Positions 39,954 through 49,761 are shown, counted from the stretch's first letter. The stretch: DNA of 64,000 nt from Caballeronia arvi (GCF_001544695.2 NZ_FCOM02000024.1:43478-107477), one strand, 5' to 3'. The notes: a model not told the origin generated them from the letters alone. Numbers and translations: made by a program.

Positions 39954-41426
39954 ATGGATATCTCGAATCAGTTGTATATCGGCGGTCAGTGGCAGGAAGG
40001 CCGGGGCGCGGCGTTCGCATCGCGCAATCCGGGCACCGATGAAACCGTCTGGCAAGGCAAGAGCGCATCGGCGCAAGACGTGGACCGCGCGGTGTCGTCG
40101 GCGCGGCGTGCGTTTGCATCGTGGTCCTCGCTTTCCTTCGATGAACGCGTTGCCGTCGCAAAACGTTTCGCCTCGTTGCTCAACGAGAACAAGGAAGCGC
40201 TCGCGAACGTCATCGGCCGCGAGACCGGCAAGCCGTTGTGGGAAGCGCGCACGGAAGTTGCATCGATGGCCGCGAAAGTCGATATCTCCGTGCAGGCCTA
40301 TCACGAGCGCACCGGCGAAAAGCGCGCACCGATGGCCGATGGCGTCGCGGTGCTCAGGCATCGTCCGCATGGCGTCGTCGCGGTGTTCGGGCCGTACAAC
40401 TTTCCGGGGCATTTGCCGAACGGGCATATCGTGCCGGCGCTGATCGCGGGCAATGCGGTCGTGTTCAAGCCGTCGGAGTTAGCGCCCGGCGTCGCCGCCG
40501 CGACCGTCGCTTTGTGGATTCAGGCGGGGCTTCCCGCGGGCGTGCTCAATCTCGTGCAGGGCGAAAAGGATACGGGCGTCGCGCTCGCGAATCATCGGCA
40601 GATCGATGGATTGTTCTTCACCGGCAGTTCGGACACGGGCACGCTGTTGCACAAGCAGTTCGGCGGACGGCCGGAAATCGTGCTCGCGCTCGAGATGGGC
40701 GGCAACAATCCGCTCGTCGTCGCGAACGTCGAAGATATCGACGCCGCGGTGCATCACACGATTCAGTCGGCGTTTTTGTCGGCGGGGCAGCGCTGCACGT
40801 GCGCGCGCCGTCTCTTCGTTCCCGACGATGCCTTCGGCGAGCGCTTCATGCAGCGCTTCGTCGACGTTAGCGCGAACATTCGCGTCGGCAAACATGACGA
40901 TGAGCCGCAGCCGTACATGGGCGCGGTGATTTCCGCACGCGCGGCGGCGCGTCTCGTCGATGCGCAGGCGCGGCTGATCGAAGCGGGCGCGAAGCCGTTG
41001 CTCGAAATGAAGCAGCGCGCGGCCAATCTCGGTTTCGTGTCGCCGGCGATTCTCGACGTCACAAACGCCCGCGATGCGCCCGATGAAGAGCACTTCGGCC
41101 CGATGGTTCAGGTCACGCGCTACAAGACGTTTGATGACGCCATCGAACGCGCGAACGACACCGCGTACGGCCTGTCCGCGGGCCTGCTCGCCGACGACGA
41201 AGCCGCATGGAAGCACTTCCAGCGCACGATTCGCGCGGGCATCGTCAACTGGAACCGGCCGACGAACGGCGCGTCGTCGGCGGCGCCGTTCGGCGGTATC
41301 GGACGGTCGGGCAATCAGCGGCCGAGCGCGTATTACGCGGCCGACTATTGCTCGTATCCGATGGCATCGGTGGAAAGCGCGCAATTGCAGATGCCGGCGA
41401 GCGTGTCGCCGGGGCTCACGTTTTAA
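39954..41426 (+). CDS. astD: Succinylglutamate-semialdehyde dehydrogenase
   Basis: AstD oxidises succinylglutamate semialdehyde to succinylglutamate with NAD+. The 490-residue product is an aldehyde dehydrogenase with the catalytic cysteine in SAGQRCTCARRLF, the base glutamate in LALEMGGNNPLVV, and the cofactor motif FTGSSDTGTLL. It starts 12 bases after the beta subunit gene. Context makes the substrate clear. Confidence 0.96.
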   Translation: MDISNQLYIGGQWQEGRGAAFASRNPGTDETVWQGKSASAQDVDRAVSSARRAFASWSSLSFDERVAVAKRFASLLNENKEALANVIGRETGKPLWEARTEVASMAAKVDISVQAYHERTGEKRAPMADGVAVLRHRPHGVVAVFGPYNFPGHLPNGHIVPALIAGNAVVFKPSELAPGVAAATVALWIQAGLPAGVLNLVQGEKDTGVALANHRQIDGLFFTGSSDTGTLLHKQFGGRPEIVLALEMGGNNPLVVANVEDIDAAVHHTIQSAFLSAGQRCTCARRLFVPDDAFGERFMQRFVDVSANIRVGKHDDEPQPYMGAVISARAAARLVDAQARLIEAGAKPLLEMKQRAANLGFVSPAILDVTNARDAPDEEHFGPMVQVTRYKTFDDAIERANDTAYGLSAGLLADDEAAWKHFQRTIRAGIVNWNRPTNGASSAAPFGGIGRSGNQRPSAYYAADYCSYPMASVESAQLQMPASVSPGLTF

Positions 41427-41441
41427 GTACTGGATCCGACC

Positions 41442-42782
41442 ATGCAGGCAACTGAAGCGAACTTCGACGGGCTCGTCGGCCCGACGCACAACTACGCGGG
41501 ACTGTCGTTCGGCAACGTCGCGTCGCGCAGTAACGAGAAATCGGTGGCAATTCCGAAGGCCGCCGCGAAGCAGGGCTTGCGCAAGATGAAGCAGCTCGCG
41601 GATCTCGGTTTTCATCAGGGCGTGCTGCCGCCGCTCGAACGTCCGTCGATCAGACTGCTGCGCGATGTCGGCTTCACAGGCGACGACGCCGCGGTGGTCG
41701 CGCGCGCCGCTCGCGAAGCGCCCGAGTTGCTGGCGGCCGCCAGTTCCGCATCGGCGATGTGGACGGCGAATGCGGCGACCGTGAGTCCATCGGCGGATAC
41801 GGCTGACGGACGCGTGCATTTCACGCCCGCGAATCTCGCCGCGAAGCTGCATCGCGCGATCGAACATGGCGAGACGCGCCGGACGCTGGCCGCGATCTTC
41901 GCCGATGAAGCGCGCTTTCGCATTCACCATGCGCTGCCCGGCACGCCCGCGCTCGGCGACGAAGGCGCGGCGAACCACACGCGTTTCGCGCGCGAGTACG
42001 GCGCGAAGGGCGTCGAGTTCTTCGTGTACGGGCGCAGCGAATATGGCGGCGGACCGCAGCCGCAGCGTTATCCCGCGCGTCAGACGCTCGAAGCGAGCCG
42101 CGCGGTTGCGCGTCTGCATGGCCTCGCCGACGATGCCACCGTGTTCGCGCAGCAATCGCCCGATGTGATCGATGCCGGCGTGTTCCACAACGATGTGATC
42201 GCGGTCGGCAATCGCACGACGCTCTTTTGCCATCAGCGCGCGTTCGTCGACCAGCACAAGGTCTACGACGAACTGCGCGCGAAGCTCGATGCGCAAGGCA
42301 CGCCGTTCACCGCGCTCGAAGTGCCGGAAAGCGAAGTGAGCGTGGAGGATGCGGTTTCGTCGTATCTCTTCAACAGCCAGTTGTTGTCGGGCGCGGATGG
42401 CCGGCAAGTGCTCGTCGTGCCGCAGGAATGCCGCGAGAATGCGCGCGTCGCGGCGTATCTGGATTCGCTGGCTTCACGCAAGACGCCGATCGATGAAGTC
42501 CTCGTCTTCGATCTGCGCGAGAGCATGAAGAACGGCGGCGGTCCCGCGTGTTTGCGCCTGCGCGTCGTGCTGAACGATGCCGAACGCGCCGCGGTCAATC
42601 CGCGCGTGTGGATCGACGACGCGCTTTTCACGCAGCTCGATGCATGGATCGACCGGCATTATCGCGATCGTCTCGCGCCCGCCGATCTCGCCGATCCGAA
42701 GCTGCTCGCCGAATCGCGCGCCGCGCTCGACGAACTGACCACCATGCTCGGCCTTGGCTCCGTCTATGACTTCCAGCGCTGA
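41442..42782 (+). CDS. astB: N-succinylarginine dihydrolase
   Basis: AstB hydrolyses succinylarginine to succinylornithine, CO2 and two ammonia. The 446-residue product has the family start ATEANFDGLVGPTHNYAGLS and the conserved FHQGVLPPLERPS. DAGVFHNDVIAVGN contains a catalytic histidine, and ends in GGGPACLRLRVVL, which carries the nucleophilic cysteine. It belongs to the amidinotransferase-like superfamily. It overlaps astE by 17 bases. Confidence 0.96.
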   Translation: MQATEANFDGLVGPTHNYAGLSFGNVASRSNEKSVAIPKAAAKQGLRKMKQLADLGFHQGVLPPLERPSIRLLRDVGFTGDDAAVVARAAREAPELLAAASSASAMWTANAATVSPSADTADGRVHFTPANLAAKLHRAIEHGETRRTLAAIFADEARFRIHHALPGTPALGDEGAANHTRFAREYGAKGVEFFVYGRSEYGGGPQPQRYPARQTLEASRAVARLHGLADDATVFAQQSPDVIDAGVFHNDVIAVGNRTTLFCHQRAFVDQHKVYDELRAKLDAQGTPFTALEVPESEVSVEDAVSSYLFNSQLLSGADGRQVLVVPQECRENARVAAYLDSLASRKTPIDEVLVFDLRESMKNGGGPACLRLRVVLNDAERAAVNPRVWIDDALFTQLDAWIDRHYRDRLAPADLADPKLLAESRAALDELTTMLGLGSVYDFQR

Positions 42783-43782
42783 ATCGTCTCTGCTCGAACA
42801 CTTTCTCGCGTTCACGCTCGCGGGCGGACGGCCTTCCGTCGAAAGCGGCGTCGCGCCTTCGGGCGTGCGTTGGACATGGCAAGGCGAGGGCGTGTTGCTG
42901 CTCGAACCCGCCAGAGAGCCGACGCACAGCGTGCTTGCCTCGGCGGGCATTCATGGCGATGAAACCGCGCCGATCGAAATGCTGTCGCTGCTCGTCGCGG
43001 ATATCGCGAACGGACGCGCGCCGCTTGCCGCGCGCATGCTCGTAATCCTCGGCAACATCGGCGCGATGCGTGCGGGCGAACGTTATATCGACGACGATCT
43101 CAATCGCCTCTTCAGCGGTCGTCATGCAGGCTTGCGGGATAGCCGCGAAGCACCGCGCGCCGCGGAACTGGAAAGCGCCGCGCTGAAATTTTTCGATAAT
43201 GCCGCGCATCCGAAATGGCACATCGACATGCATACGGCGATCCGTGCCTCCGTGTTCGAGCAATTCGCGTTGCTGCCGCACACGGGCGCGCCGCTCGCCC
43301 GCGCGATGTTCGACTGGCTGCGCGATGCGCGCCTGCAAGCCGTGCTGCTGCATCGCGAGAAGGGCAACACGTTCACGCATTTCACCGCGCAGCAAACGGG
43401 CGCGCTCGCGTGCACGCTGGAACTCGGCAAAGTGCGGCCGTTCGGCCAGAACGAGTTGGCGCGCTTTGCGGCGTCGGATGCGGCGTTGCGCAGGCTGATC
43501 GCCGGAGAAGCGGCAGCGGAGAACGCGCCGCTGCGCGTGTTCACGGTCGTCGCGCAGATCGACAAGCAAAGCGAGCACTTCGTGCTGAACGTCGCGAGCG
43601 ATGTGCCGAATTTCACGGCGTTTCCCGCGGGCACCGAACTCGCGCGCGACGGCGAATATCGCTATCGCGTGTCGCACGATGAAGAGCGCATCGTGTTTCC
43701 GAATCCGAAAGTGAAGCCGGGCTTGCGCGCCGGTCTCATGGTCATCGATACGACCGACGTCACGCTCGCCTCCCTCGACTGA
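42766..43782 (+). CDS. astE: Succinylglutamate desuccinylase
   Basis: AstE is a zinc hydrolase that frees glutamate and succinate in the last AST step. From the ATG at 42766 the product has 338 residues. Zinc ligands are visible in AGIHGDETAPIEML (His and Glu) and in HIDMHTAIR (His). The catalytic glutamate lies in LACTLELGKVRPFG. It is slightly overlapped by the end of astB. Distance to the next gene is about 160 bases. Confidence 0.95.
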   Translation: MTSSAESSLLEHFLAFTLAGGRPSVESGVAPSGVRWTWQGEGVLLLEPAREPTHSVLASAGIHGDETAPIEMLSLLVADIANGRAPLAARMLVILGNIGAMRAGERYIDDDLNRLFSGRHAGLRDSREAPRAAELESAALKFFDNAAHPKWHIDMHTAIRASVFEQFALLPHTGAPLARAMFDWLRDARLQAVLLHREKGNTFTHFTAQQTGALACTLELGKVRPFGQNELARFAASDAALRRLIAGEAAAENAPLRVFTVVAQIDKQSEHFVLNVASDVPNFTAFPAGTELARDGEYRYRVSHDEERIVFPNPKVKPGLRAGLMVIDTTDVTLASLD

Positions 43783-43944
43783 AACGCCTGCGCGTTCGCG
43801 CGCTACAATCGCGCCCCAATGTCCGGTGCGTCGCATCGGCTCGCGCTCTCGCGTTTGAACGTGGATTTTTGTGCCGCGATGTTTTCATCGACGGCGATAA
43901 ACCGCATCGGACATCTGATTGAACCGCACTGGAAGGAGATGAAG

Positions 43945-44760
43945 TTGAAAGAATCGCATTGGATCAGCCGCAAGCTCGCCGTGTTCGCGGTGCTGGGCGC
44001 GACCGTCGCTGTGGGCGCTGCCGCATTGAACGCGCACGCGGCCGAGAACATGAAGGAATTGCGCTTCGGCGTCGAAGCATCGTATGCGCCGTTCGAGTCG
44101 AAGTCGCCGAGCGGCGAGCTGATGGGCTTCGATATCGACATCGGCAACGCGGTGTGCGCGAAGCTGAAGATGAAGTGCGTGTGGGTCGAGAACTCGTTCG
44201 ACGGCCTGATTCCCGCGTTGCAGGCGCGCAAGTTCGATGGCATCAACTCGGACATGACCATCACCGACAAGCGCAAGGTCGCGATCGACTTCACCGATCC
44301 GATCTACACGATCCCGAATCAGCTGATCGCAAAGAAGGGCAGCACGATCCAGCCGACCGTCGAGGGGCTGAAGGGCAAACGCGTGGGCGTGCTGCAGGGC
44401 TCGATTCAGGAAACCTACGCGAAGGCGAAGTGGGCGCCCGCGGGCATCGATGTCGCGTCGTATCAGGCGCAGGACCAGATCTACGCGGACCTGGCGTCGG
44501 GACGTCTCGATGCGGCGTTCCAGGATGCCGAGGCGGCGTCGAAGGGCTTCCTGAAGCAGCCGCAGGGCGCGGGTTTCGCGTTCGCGGGTCCGGCGGTGTC
44601 GGATGACAAGTTGCTCGGCGCCGGCGTTGGCTTCGGCGTGCGCAAGAACGACAAGGCGTTGAAGGACGCGCTCAACCGCGCACTGAAGGAACTGAAGGAC
44701 GACGGGACCATCGATCGCTTCGCCGCGAAGTATTTCGATGTGAAGGTGGTGTTGAAGTAA
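43945..44760 (+). CDS. Periplasmic basic amino-acid-binding protein (HisJ/ArgT/AotJ type)
   Basis: This is the likely binding protein of the transporter encoded 10 kb upstream. From a TTG at 43945, which follows AAGGAG at six bases, it has 271 residues; the ATG at 43939 is in frame but directly abuts the AAGGAG. A signal peptide is followed by the binding-protein domain starting KELRFGVEASYAPFES, with VGVLQGSIQETYAK in the middle. The region DMTITDKRKVAIDFTDP is the classical amino-acid-binding motif. It has its own 160-base leader and ends at a strong terminator. Lysine/arginine/ornithine or histidine could be the ligand. Confidence 0.93.
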   Translation: MKESHWISRKLAVFAVLGATVAVGAAALNAHAAENMKELRFGVEASYAPFESKSPSGELMGFDIDIGNAVCAKLKMKCVWVENSFDGLIPALQARKFDGINSDMTITDKRKVAIDFTDPIYTIPNQLIAKKGSTIQPTVEGLKGKRVGVLQGSIQETYAKAKWAPAGIDVASYQAQDQIYADLASGRLDAAFQDAEAASKGFLKQPQGAGFAFAGPAVSDDKLLGAGVGFGVRKNDKALKDALNRALKELKDDGTIDRFAAKYFDVKVVLK

Positions 44761-44781
44761 GGTCGCGTCGCTGCATGTGAG

Positions 44782-44819
44782 AAGCCCCGCCCGGGAGTGA
44801 TTCCGGGCGGGGCTTTTTT
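44782..44819 (+). terminator. Strong intrinsic terminator after the AST/transport cluster
   Basis: AAGCCCCGCCCGG and its complement form a 13-pair stem with an eight-base loop followed by six or more T. It begins 21 bases after the binding-protein stop. Confidence 0.92.
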
Positions 44820-44834
44820 GTCAGGGAACGGCTG

Positions 44835-45698
44835 TCACATCGACGGCGTGACGATCACGGTCGCCGTCGTCCCCGCACTCAACAACACGCCATCCGGCAC
44901 CTCGTCGATATGCACGCGCACCGGCACGCGCTGCGCGAGCCGCACCCAATTGAAAGTCGGGTTCACATCGGCGAGCAGTTCGCGGCTTTGCGGATTGTCG
45001 CGGTCGTAAATGCCGCGCGAGATGCTCTCGACGTGCCCCTTCAGCTCGCCGCCGCTCATCAATCGCACCGAAGCCTTGTCGCCGATCCTTACATGCGGCA
45101 GCTTCGTTTCCTCGAAATAGCCATAGACCCAGAACGAATGACTGTCGACGATCGCGAGCTTGGCCGCGCCCGCCGTCGCGTAGTCGCCGCGAAACACGTT
45201 CAGGTTCGTCACGTAGCCGTCCACCGGTGAAAACACTTTCGTGCGTTCGAGATTCAGCTTCGCGGCATCGAGCGCGGCCTGCGCCTGCTGCAACTGCGCC
45301 TGTGCGGTCGATGCGGTCTGCATCGCGTTTTCGCGCGCTTCCTTCGACACGACGAGGCTGTCCATGTCGGCGCGGCGCGCGGCGTCCGCGCGGCGCATGC
45401 GCAATTCGGCGGCACGCGCGGCGACGTTCGCCTGTGCCTGCTCGACGGCAATCTGGTAATGCGACGGATCGATCTCCATCAGCAGATCGCCTTTCTTCAC
45501 GAGCTGGTTATCGCGCACGGGTAGCTGCACGACCGCGCCCGACACGTCCGGCGCCACGTTGACGACGTCCGCGCGCACGCGGCCATCGCGTGTCCACGGC
45601 TCATCCATGTAATGCACCCACAGCGCGCGTCCGATGACGAGCGCGGCCGCAAAAATGGCGATGGTCAAAACCAGGCCGATGATTTTTCTCAGAATCAT
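44835..45698 (-). CDS. HlyD-family membrane fusion protein (AaeA-type)
   Basis: This periplasmic adaptor joins an inner-membrane pump to an outer-membrane channel. From the ATG at 45698 it has 287 residues. It has one N-terminal anchor (IIGLVLTIAIFAAALVIG), the biotinyl-lipoyl-like domain (VNVAPDVSGAVVQLPVRDNQ), an alpha-helical hairpin rich in Ala and Gln (about 80-145) and the beta-barrel with SPVDGYVTNL. It is the last gene of the cluster outer-membrane factor, FUSC, DUF1656, adaptor. The set resembles AaeAB, which exports p-hydroxybenzoate and related acids. Confidence 0.93.
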   Translation of the reverse strand: MILRKIIGLVLTIAIFAAALVIGRALWVHYMDEPWTRDGRVRADVVNVAPDVSGAVVQLPVRDNQLVKKGDLLMEIDPSHYQIAVEQAQANVAARAAELRMRRADAARRADMDSLVVSKEARENAMQTASTAQAQLQQAQAALDAAKLNLERTKVFSPVDGYVTNLNVFRGDYATAGAAKLAIVDSHSFWVYGYFEETKLPHVRIGDKASVRLMSGGELKGHVESISRGIYDRDNPQSRELLADVNPTFNWVRLAQRVPVRVHIDEVPDGVLLSAGTTATVIVTPSM

Positions 45699-45740
45699 GA
45701 TGCAACTCTTATTCAGCTTGTATGAATGGGGTGCCGCCAA

Positions 45741-45944
45741 TCAGCGATACGCATAGAGCCCGAGCGCGCCGCAGATGCACACGAGCAGACTCGCGCGAAA
45801 CAGCGCCGGATGCCAGACCACGCGATAGAGGCCCGTCAGCGAAAGCGCGCGGTCGACGATCCACGTGATCATCGCGCCCGCGATGAAGAGCAGGAGAATC
45901 GTCGGCACATAGGCTTCGAGGATCGAGACGTTACGCGGCAGCAT
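45741..45944 (-). CDS. DUF1656 small membrane protein (AaeX-type)
   Basis: From the ATG at 45944, with GAAGGAG eight bases before, it has 67 residues. There are two hydrophobic helices, AYVPTILLLFIAGAMITWIV near residue 10-30 and LFRASLLVCICGALGLY near 48-64. Such DUF1656 proteins are encoded between a FUSC pump and an HlyD adaptor and resemble AaeX. The start lies inside the end of the FUSC gene (14-base overlap), so expression is coupled. Confidence 0.9.
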   Translation of the reverse strand: MLPRNVSILEAYVPTILLLFIAGAMITWIVDRALSLTGLYRVVWHPALFRASLLVCICGALGLYAYR

Positions 45945-48135
45945 GGGGCGCTCCTTCGGGCATGTCGTTGCGCTCGCGCGTATGGCGGCCAAATGGCGCG
46001 AACGGCGATTCGTGATCGAGCAGCGCGGTGCGAATGAAATGCAGATGACTCACGATGCGCTGCAGCCGATGCCGTTCCTCGCGCGGCGCATCGGCTAAAT
46101 CGGCGAGCAAGGCTTGCGTATCGGCGATCGCGCGTTCGGCCGCTGCGAGCGCGGCATCGAAACGTGCGGCGTTCGGCCGGTCGAACAGTCGCGCGACGGC
46201 ATCAAGCGTCGTATCGACGGAGCGTCGCCACGGCATCGACGCGACGTAGTGCGGCTCGCCCGGCAAGGCCGAAATCTCGCGCCGCAAATCGATCACCGCG
46301 TTGCCGAACTCGAGCACCGCGAATAGCCATTGCAGCGCGTCGCGTTGCTGTTCCGGGCTGCTCGCGGGCAGCGCGTTGATCTGCGCAAGCAGGTCGCGCG
46401 TGCGGCTTTCGAAGTGCGTCGTGAGGCGCGCAAGACGTCCGCGGCGCGCGCTGACGACTTCACGCCGCAGATCGCCGAGCAACAAGTGACGCAGCCACGG
46501 CGCGTCGGTCGGCAAGAGCACGGCGAAAGCGATTGCCGCGACGATCATCGACAAGACGAGTGCGAGCGCATCGTTCATGAAGCCGGTCGGATCGTAGTGA
46601 ACGAGATTGTCCGGCCCCGCGAGAAAGCAGAAGAAGATGCAGAAGCCAACGCCCACGCCCGCGAGCGTGCGCCGCGTGCTCAGATACGCGCCGAACAGGA
46701 GCGCGGGCGCGAGCGCGGCGCACATCATCGCGAAGCCGTCGATGTGCGGAAACACGCCGAACACGACGATCATGCCCGCCACGGTCGCGAGCATCGTGCC
46801 GATCGCCATTTGCGCCGACATCAGCGCCGGCCGCGGCGACGACGACGCCAGCGCGCACACGGCGGCCGCGTTGAGCACCATCGTGCCGCCGCTCGGCCAC
46901 GCGCTTTCGATCCAGAACGCGGAGAGAATGAACATCACCACCGCGCCGCGCAGGCCCGAGATGGCGGCTGCGAACAAGTTCGTCTTCGGCACGTAGCGCG
47001 CGATCCAGCGCTCGCGCTCGTGCGATGGCGAGGTGAGCGACGCGTAGGTTTCGGCGTAGGCGAGCATGTCGTCGACGAAGCGGTAGAGCAGTTCCCCCGC
47101 GGTGTCGAATTCGAGTTGCACGAAGTCCGGATTCGCTTCGAGCGTGGCGCGCGCCGCACGCATGCGCTTCGGCAAGGCGGCCTTGTAGTCGCGCAACTGC
47201 GCGGCGGCGTGCGCGGCGTCGGCGGCATTTCTCACCGGCTCGCCCGATACGGCAAAAAGCAGCGGCACTTCGCGAAAGAACGGCTCGAGCGCGGCGATGG
47301 TCGTCGCCGATGCGCTTTCGCGCAGCCGGTTCATCAACTGATGCAGCGCGTGAAAGCGCGTCGACGCGCTCATGAACTCGCTGTTCAGACGCGCGAGCCG
47401 CCCGCCGCGCATGCGCGACTCGGGATTCTCGAATACCGCGACGCTGCGCGCGGCCTCGAAGCCGACGATATCCGACACGAACGCGAGATTGGTCCGTTCG
47501 ATCTGCGCGCGCGCCATGTTGCCCGACAGCGCGCGGCACACGTAATCGACGAACTGCGTGAAGCGGCGGCGCACGGTGGTGCGCACCTGCTCGCCCGCAT
47601 GCTGCGGGAAGACGAGCGCGCTCACCGCACCCGCGCAGACGATGCCGAGCGTCACTTCGCTGACTCGCGTGAGCGCCGACAGATACGCGCCATCCGGATG
47701 CTGCGCCGCCGGAATGCCAATCAGCGCCGCGGTGTAGCCCGCGAGCACGAAGCCGTACGAGCGGAAATTGCGGTTGCGCGCCGCGCCCGCGGTGCAGATG
47801 CCGACCCAGAGCGCCGTCGCCGAGAGAAACAGCACCGGCTGCTGCGAGAACAGGCTGATGAAGACCATCATCACGACGAGGCCGACCATCGTTCCGCAGA
47901 AGCGATAGAAGCTCTTCGCGAGCACCATGCCGCTTTGCGGCTGCATCACGACGAAGACGGTGGTCATCGCGGTGCGTGGCTGTGCCATGTCGAGGCGCAT
48001 CGCGATCCACAGCGACAGCAGCGCCGCGAGCACCGCCTTGAAGATGTAGACCCACGCGAGGCCGTCGGTGCGCGCCCAGTCGATGAGGGCGTGCCTGAGC
48101 GACTGACGTTCGATGAAAGAAGCGGACGTGGACAT
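45931..48135 (-). CDS. FUSC-family efflux pump subunit (AaeB-type)
   Basis: The 734-residue product is an inner-membrane FUSC-family transporter. Two hydrophobic blocks each with about five to six helices (roughly 30-185 and 395-550) flank a soluble region. The N-terminal block holds WVYIFKAVLAALLSLWIAMRLD and the second FILSAFWIESAWPSGGTMVL in part. With the HlyD adaptor and outer-membrane factor it should form an energy-dependent exporter for aromatic acids. The gene starts two bases after the outer-membrane factor stop. Confidence 0.93.
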   Translation of the reverse strand: MSTSASFIERQSLRHALIDWARTDGLAWVYIFKAVLAALLSLWIAMRLDMAQPRTAMTTVFVVMQPQSGMVLAKSFYRFCGTMVGLVVMMVFISLFSQQPVLFLSATALWVGICTAGAARNRNFRSYGFVLAGYTAALIGIPAAQHPDGAYLSALTRVSEVTLGIVCAGAVSALVFPQHAGEQVRTTVRRRFTQFVDYVCRALSGNMARAQIERTNLAFVSDIVGFEAARSVAVFENPESRMRGGRLARLNSEFMSASTRFHALHQLMNRLRESASATTIAALEPFFREVPLLFAVSGEPVRNAADAAHAAAQLRDYKAALPKRMRAARATLEANPDFVQLEFDTAGELLYRFVDDMLAYAETYASLTSPSHERERWIARYVPKTNLFAAAISGLRGAVVMFILSAFWIESAWPSGGTMVLNAAAVCALASSSPRPALMSAQMAIGTMLATVAGMIVVFGVFPHIDGFAMMCAALAPALLFGAYLSTRRTLAGVGVGFCIFFCFLAGPDNLVHYDPTGFMNDALALVLSMIVAAIAFAVLLPTDAPWLRHLLLGDLRREVVSARRGRLARLTTHFESRTRDLLAQINALPASSPEQQRDALQWLFAVLEFGNAVIDLRREISALPGEPHYVASMPWRRSVDTTLDAVARLFDRPNAARFDAALAAAERAIADTQALLADLADAPREERHRLQRIVSHLHFIRTALLDHESPFAPFGRHTRERNDMPEGAPHAAA

Positions 48136-48137
48136 GC

Positions 48138-49640
48138 TCAGTCTCGCTTCGCTTTCGCGAACGGCCCGATGTGCTTCGACGGCGCGAGCGCGGTCTGTTC
48201 CGGCCCGTTCGACGGATCGTCGAGACCGCCGCCGAGCGCCGACGTGAGCGTCGCGTACGAGGCGAGCCGCTGCGCCCGCACGCGCGCCTGGCCGTCCTGC
48301 GCCTTCAGCAATTGCGTCTGGGCGATCAGCACGTTCAGATAATCGGTAAGGCCACGCTCGTAGCCTTCGTTCGCGAGATCGTAGTTCTTGCTCGCGGCGG
48401 CGACCGAGCGGCCGGACGCTTCGAGCTGCGTGTCAAGCGAATGCACGCGCACGACCTGATCGGCGATGTCTTTGAGCGCGGCGACGAGCGTCGCGTTGTA
48501 GTGATCGACGGCCTGATCGTATTGCGCCGATGCCGCGCCGAGTTGCGCGCGCAGGCGGCCGCCTTCGAAGATCGGCAGCGAGATCGCGGGGCCGAAGCTG
48601 TAGCCCGATGCGTCGCGCGTCAGGAAGCTGAGCAACGCGCCGCCCGCGAAAGCCTGCGTCAGCGATGCCGCGAGATTGATGTTCGGATAGAAGCCCGCCT
48701 TCGCGACATCGATGCCACGCGCCTGCGCCGCGACCATCCAGCGCGCGGCGACGATATCCGGCCGATGGCCAACCAGCTCGGCCGGCAGCGCGGAGGGCAG
48801 CGGCAGCGGTGTCGCGAGCGACAGCGCCGGACGCGTGAGCGCCTCGCCCGCACCGGGGCCTTCGCCCGCGAGCGCGGCTAGCTGATGACGCGCGAGCTGA
48901 ATCTCTTCCTTATAGATGTCGACCTGACGTTCGTATTCCGGCAAAGGCGTTTCGGCCTGGCTCAGTTCCAGTTGCGTGCCGATGCCGCCTTTCAGGCGCC
49001 GCCGCGCGAGATCCGCGATACGCTCCTGCTGCGCGAGCGTATCCTCGGCGATATCGAGCAGCGCGAACGACTGCGAAAAGCCGATATACGCGCGCACGAC
49101 GTTCGTCTCGAGCTCCAGTTGCGCGGCGCGTGCATCGGCGGCGCGCACGTGGGCGACATCGAGCGCGCGCTCGGCGTTGTTGTCATCGCGATGCCAGAGA
49201 TCGAGGTTGTAGGAAAGCGTGAGGCCGGCGGTGTTGTCCCACGTCGTCGTATCGGCGAAGGGGCCGGGGCCGTAGAAATCGTTATTGGGCCAGTTTTTGC
49301 GCGACACGCTCATCGCGCCGTCGACGTGCGGCAACAGGTCCGAACGCGCAACGCCCGCTTGCTGCTGCGCTTCGCGCACGCGCGCTGCGGCCATCGCGAG
49401 CGTCGGGTTGCCGTTGGTCGCACGGGCGATCCACTGATCGAGCTGCGGGTCGCGATAGCCGCGCCACCATTGCTCGTCGGGCCATTGGGCGTCGGCGTTG
49501 GCGGCGCGGATCGCGCTGCCGGCATCGAGCGTGGAGGCATCGTTGAGCGAATCCTGCGGCGCGATCTTCCCCGTGCTCGCGCACCCGGCCATGATCAAGA
49601 TTGTTGTAAGAACTGCGGCTGATGCAGTCTTACTGAGCAT
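48138..49640 (-). CDS. Outer-membrane efflux lipoprotein (NodT/OprM family)
   Basis: From the ATG at 49640 it has 500 residues and a lipoprotein signal (LTTILIMAGCASTG). The rest is a TolC-like fold: Ala/Gln-rich helices and the repeat NPTLAMAAARVREAQQQAGV near 85-105. Its second half copy has YLNVLIAQTQLLKAQD. It completes a tripartite exporter with the FUSC, DUF1656 and adaptor genes. A GTG 12 bases upstream is an alternative start. Confidence 0.94.
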   Translation of the reverse strand: MLSKTASAAVLTTILIMAGCASTGKIAPQDSLNDASTLDAGSAIRAANADAQWPDEQWWRGYRDPQLDQWIARATNGNPTLAMAAARVREAQQQAGVARSDLLPHVDGAMSVSRKNWPNNDFYGPGPFADTTTWDNTAGLTLSYNLDLWHRDDNNAERALDVAHVRAADARAAQLELETNVVRAYIGFSQSFALLDIAEDTLAQQERIADLARRRLKGGIGTQLELSQAETPLPEYERQVDIYKEEIQLARHQLAALAGEGPGAGEALTRPALSLATPLPLPSALPAELVGHRPDIVAARWMVAAQARGIDVAKAGFYPNINLAASLTQAFAGGALLSFLTRDASGYSFGPAISLPIFEGGRLRAQLGAASAQYDQAVDHYNATLVAALKDIADQVVRVHSLDTQLEASGRSVAAASKNYDLANEGYERGLTDYLNVLIAQTQLLKAQDGQARVRAQRLASYATLTSALGGGLDDPSNGPEQTALAPSKHIGPFAKAKRD

Positions 49641-49761
49641 TCGCCCTCGCACGATTCACTCCCGAATTTGAACTAGACTTAAGGAGACGATTATATTTTT
49701 GCGGGGATTGTCGAATAACCGGTAAGAATGCAAAGCATTTTTACGGATGCTGTGATAATCG

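Noticed and set aside
44797..45009. A small plus-strand frame between the terminator and the HlyD gene
   Set aside because: It starts inside a terminator and lies antisense to the adaptor gene.
46330..48342. A 670-codon plus-strand frame opposite the FUSC gene
   Set aside because: Arginine- and histidine-rich shadow of a well-supported gene with no domain.
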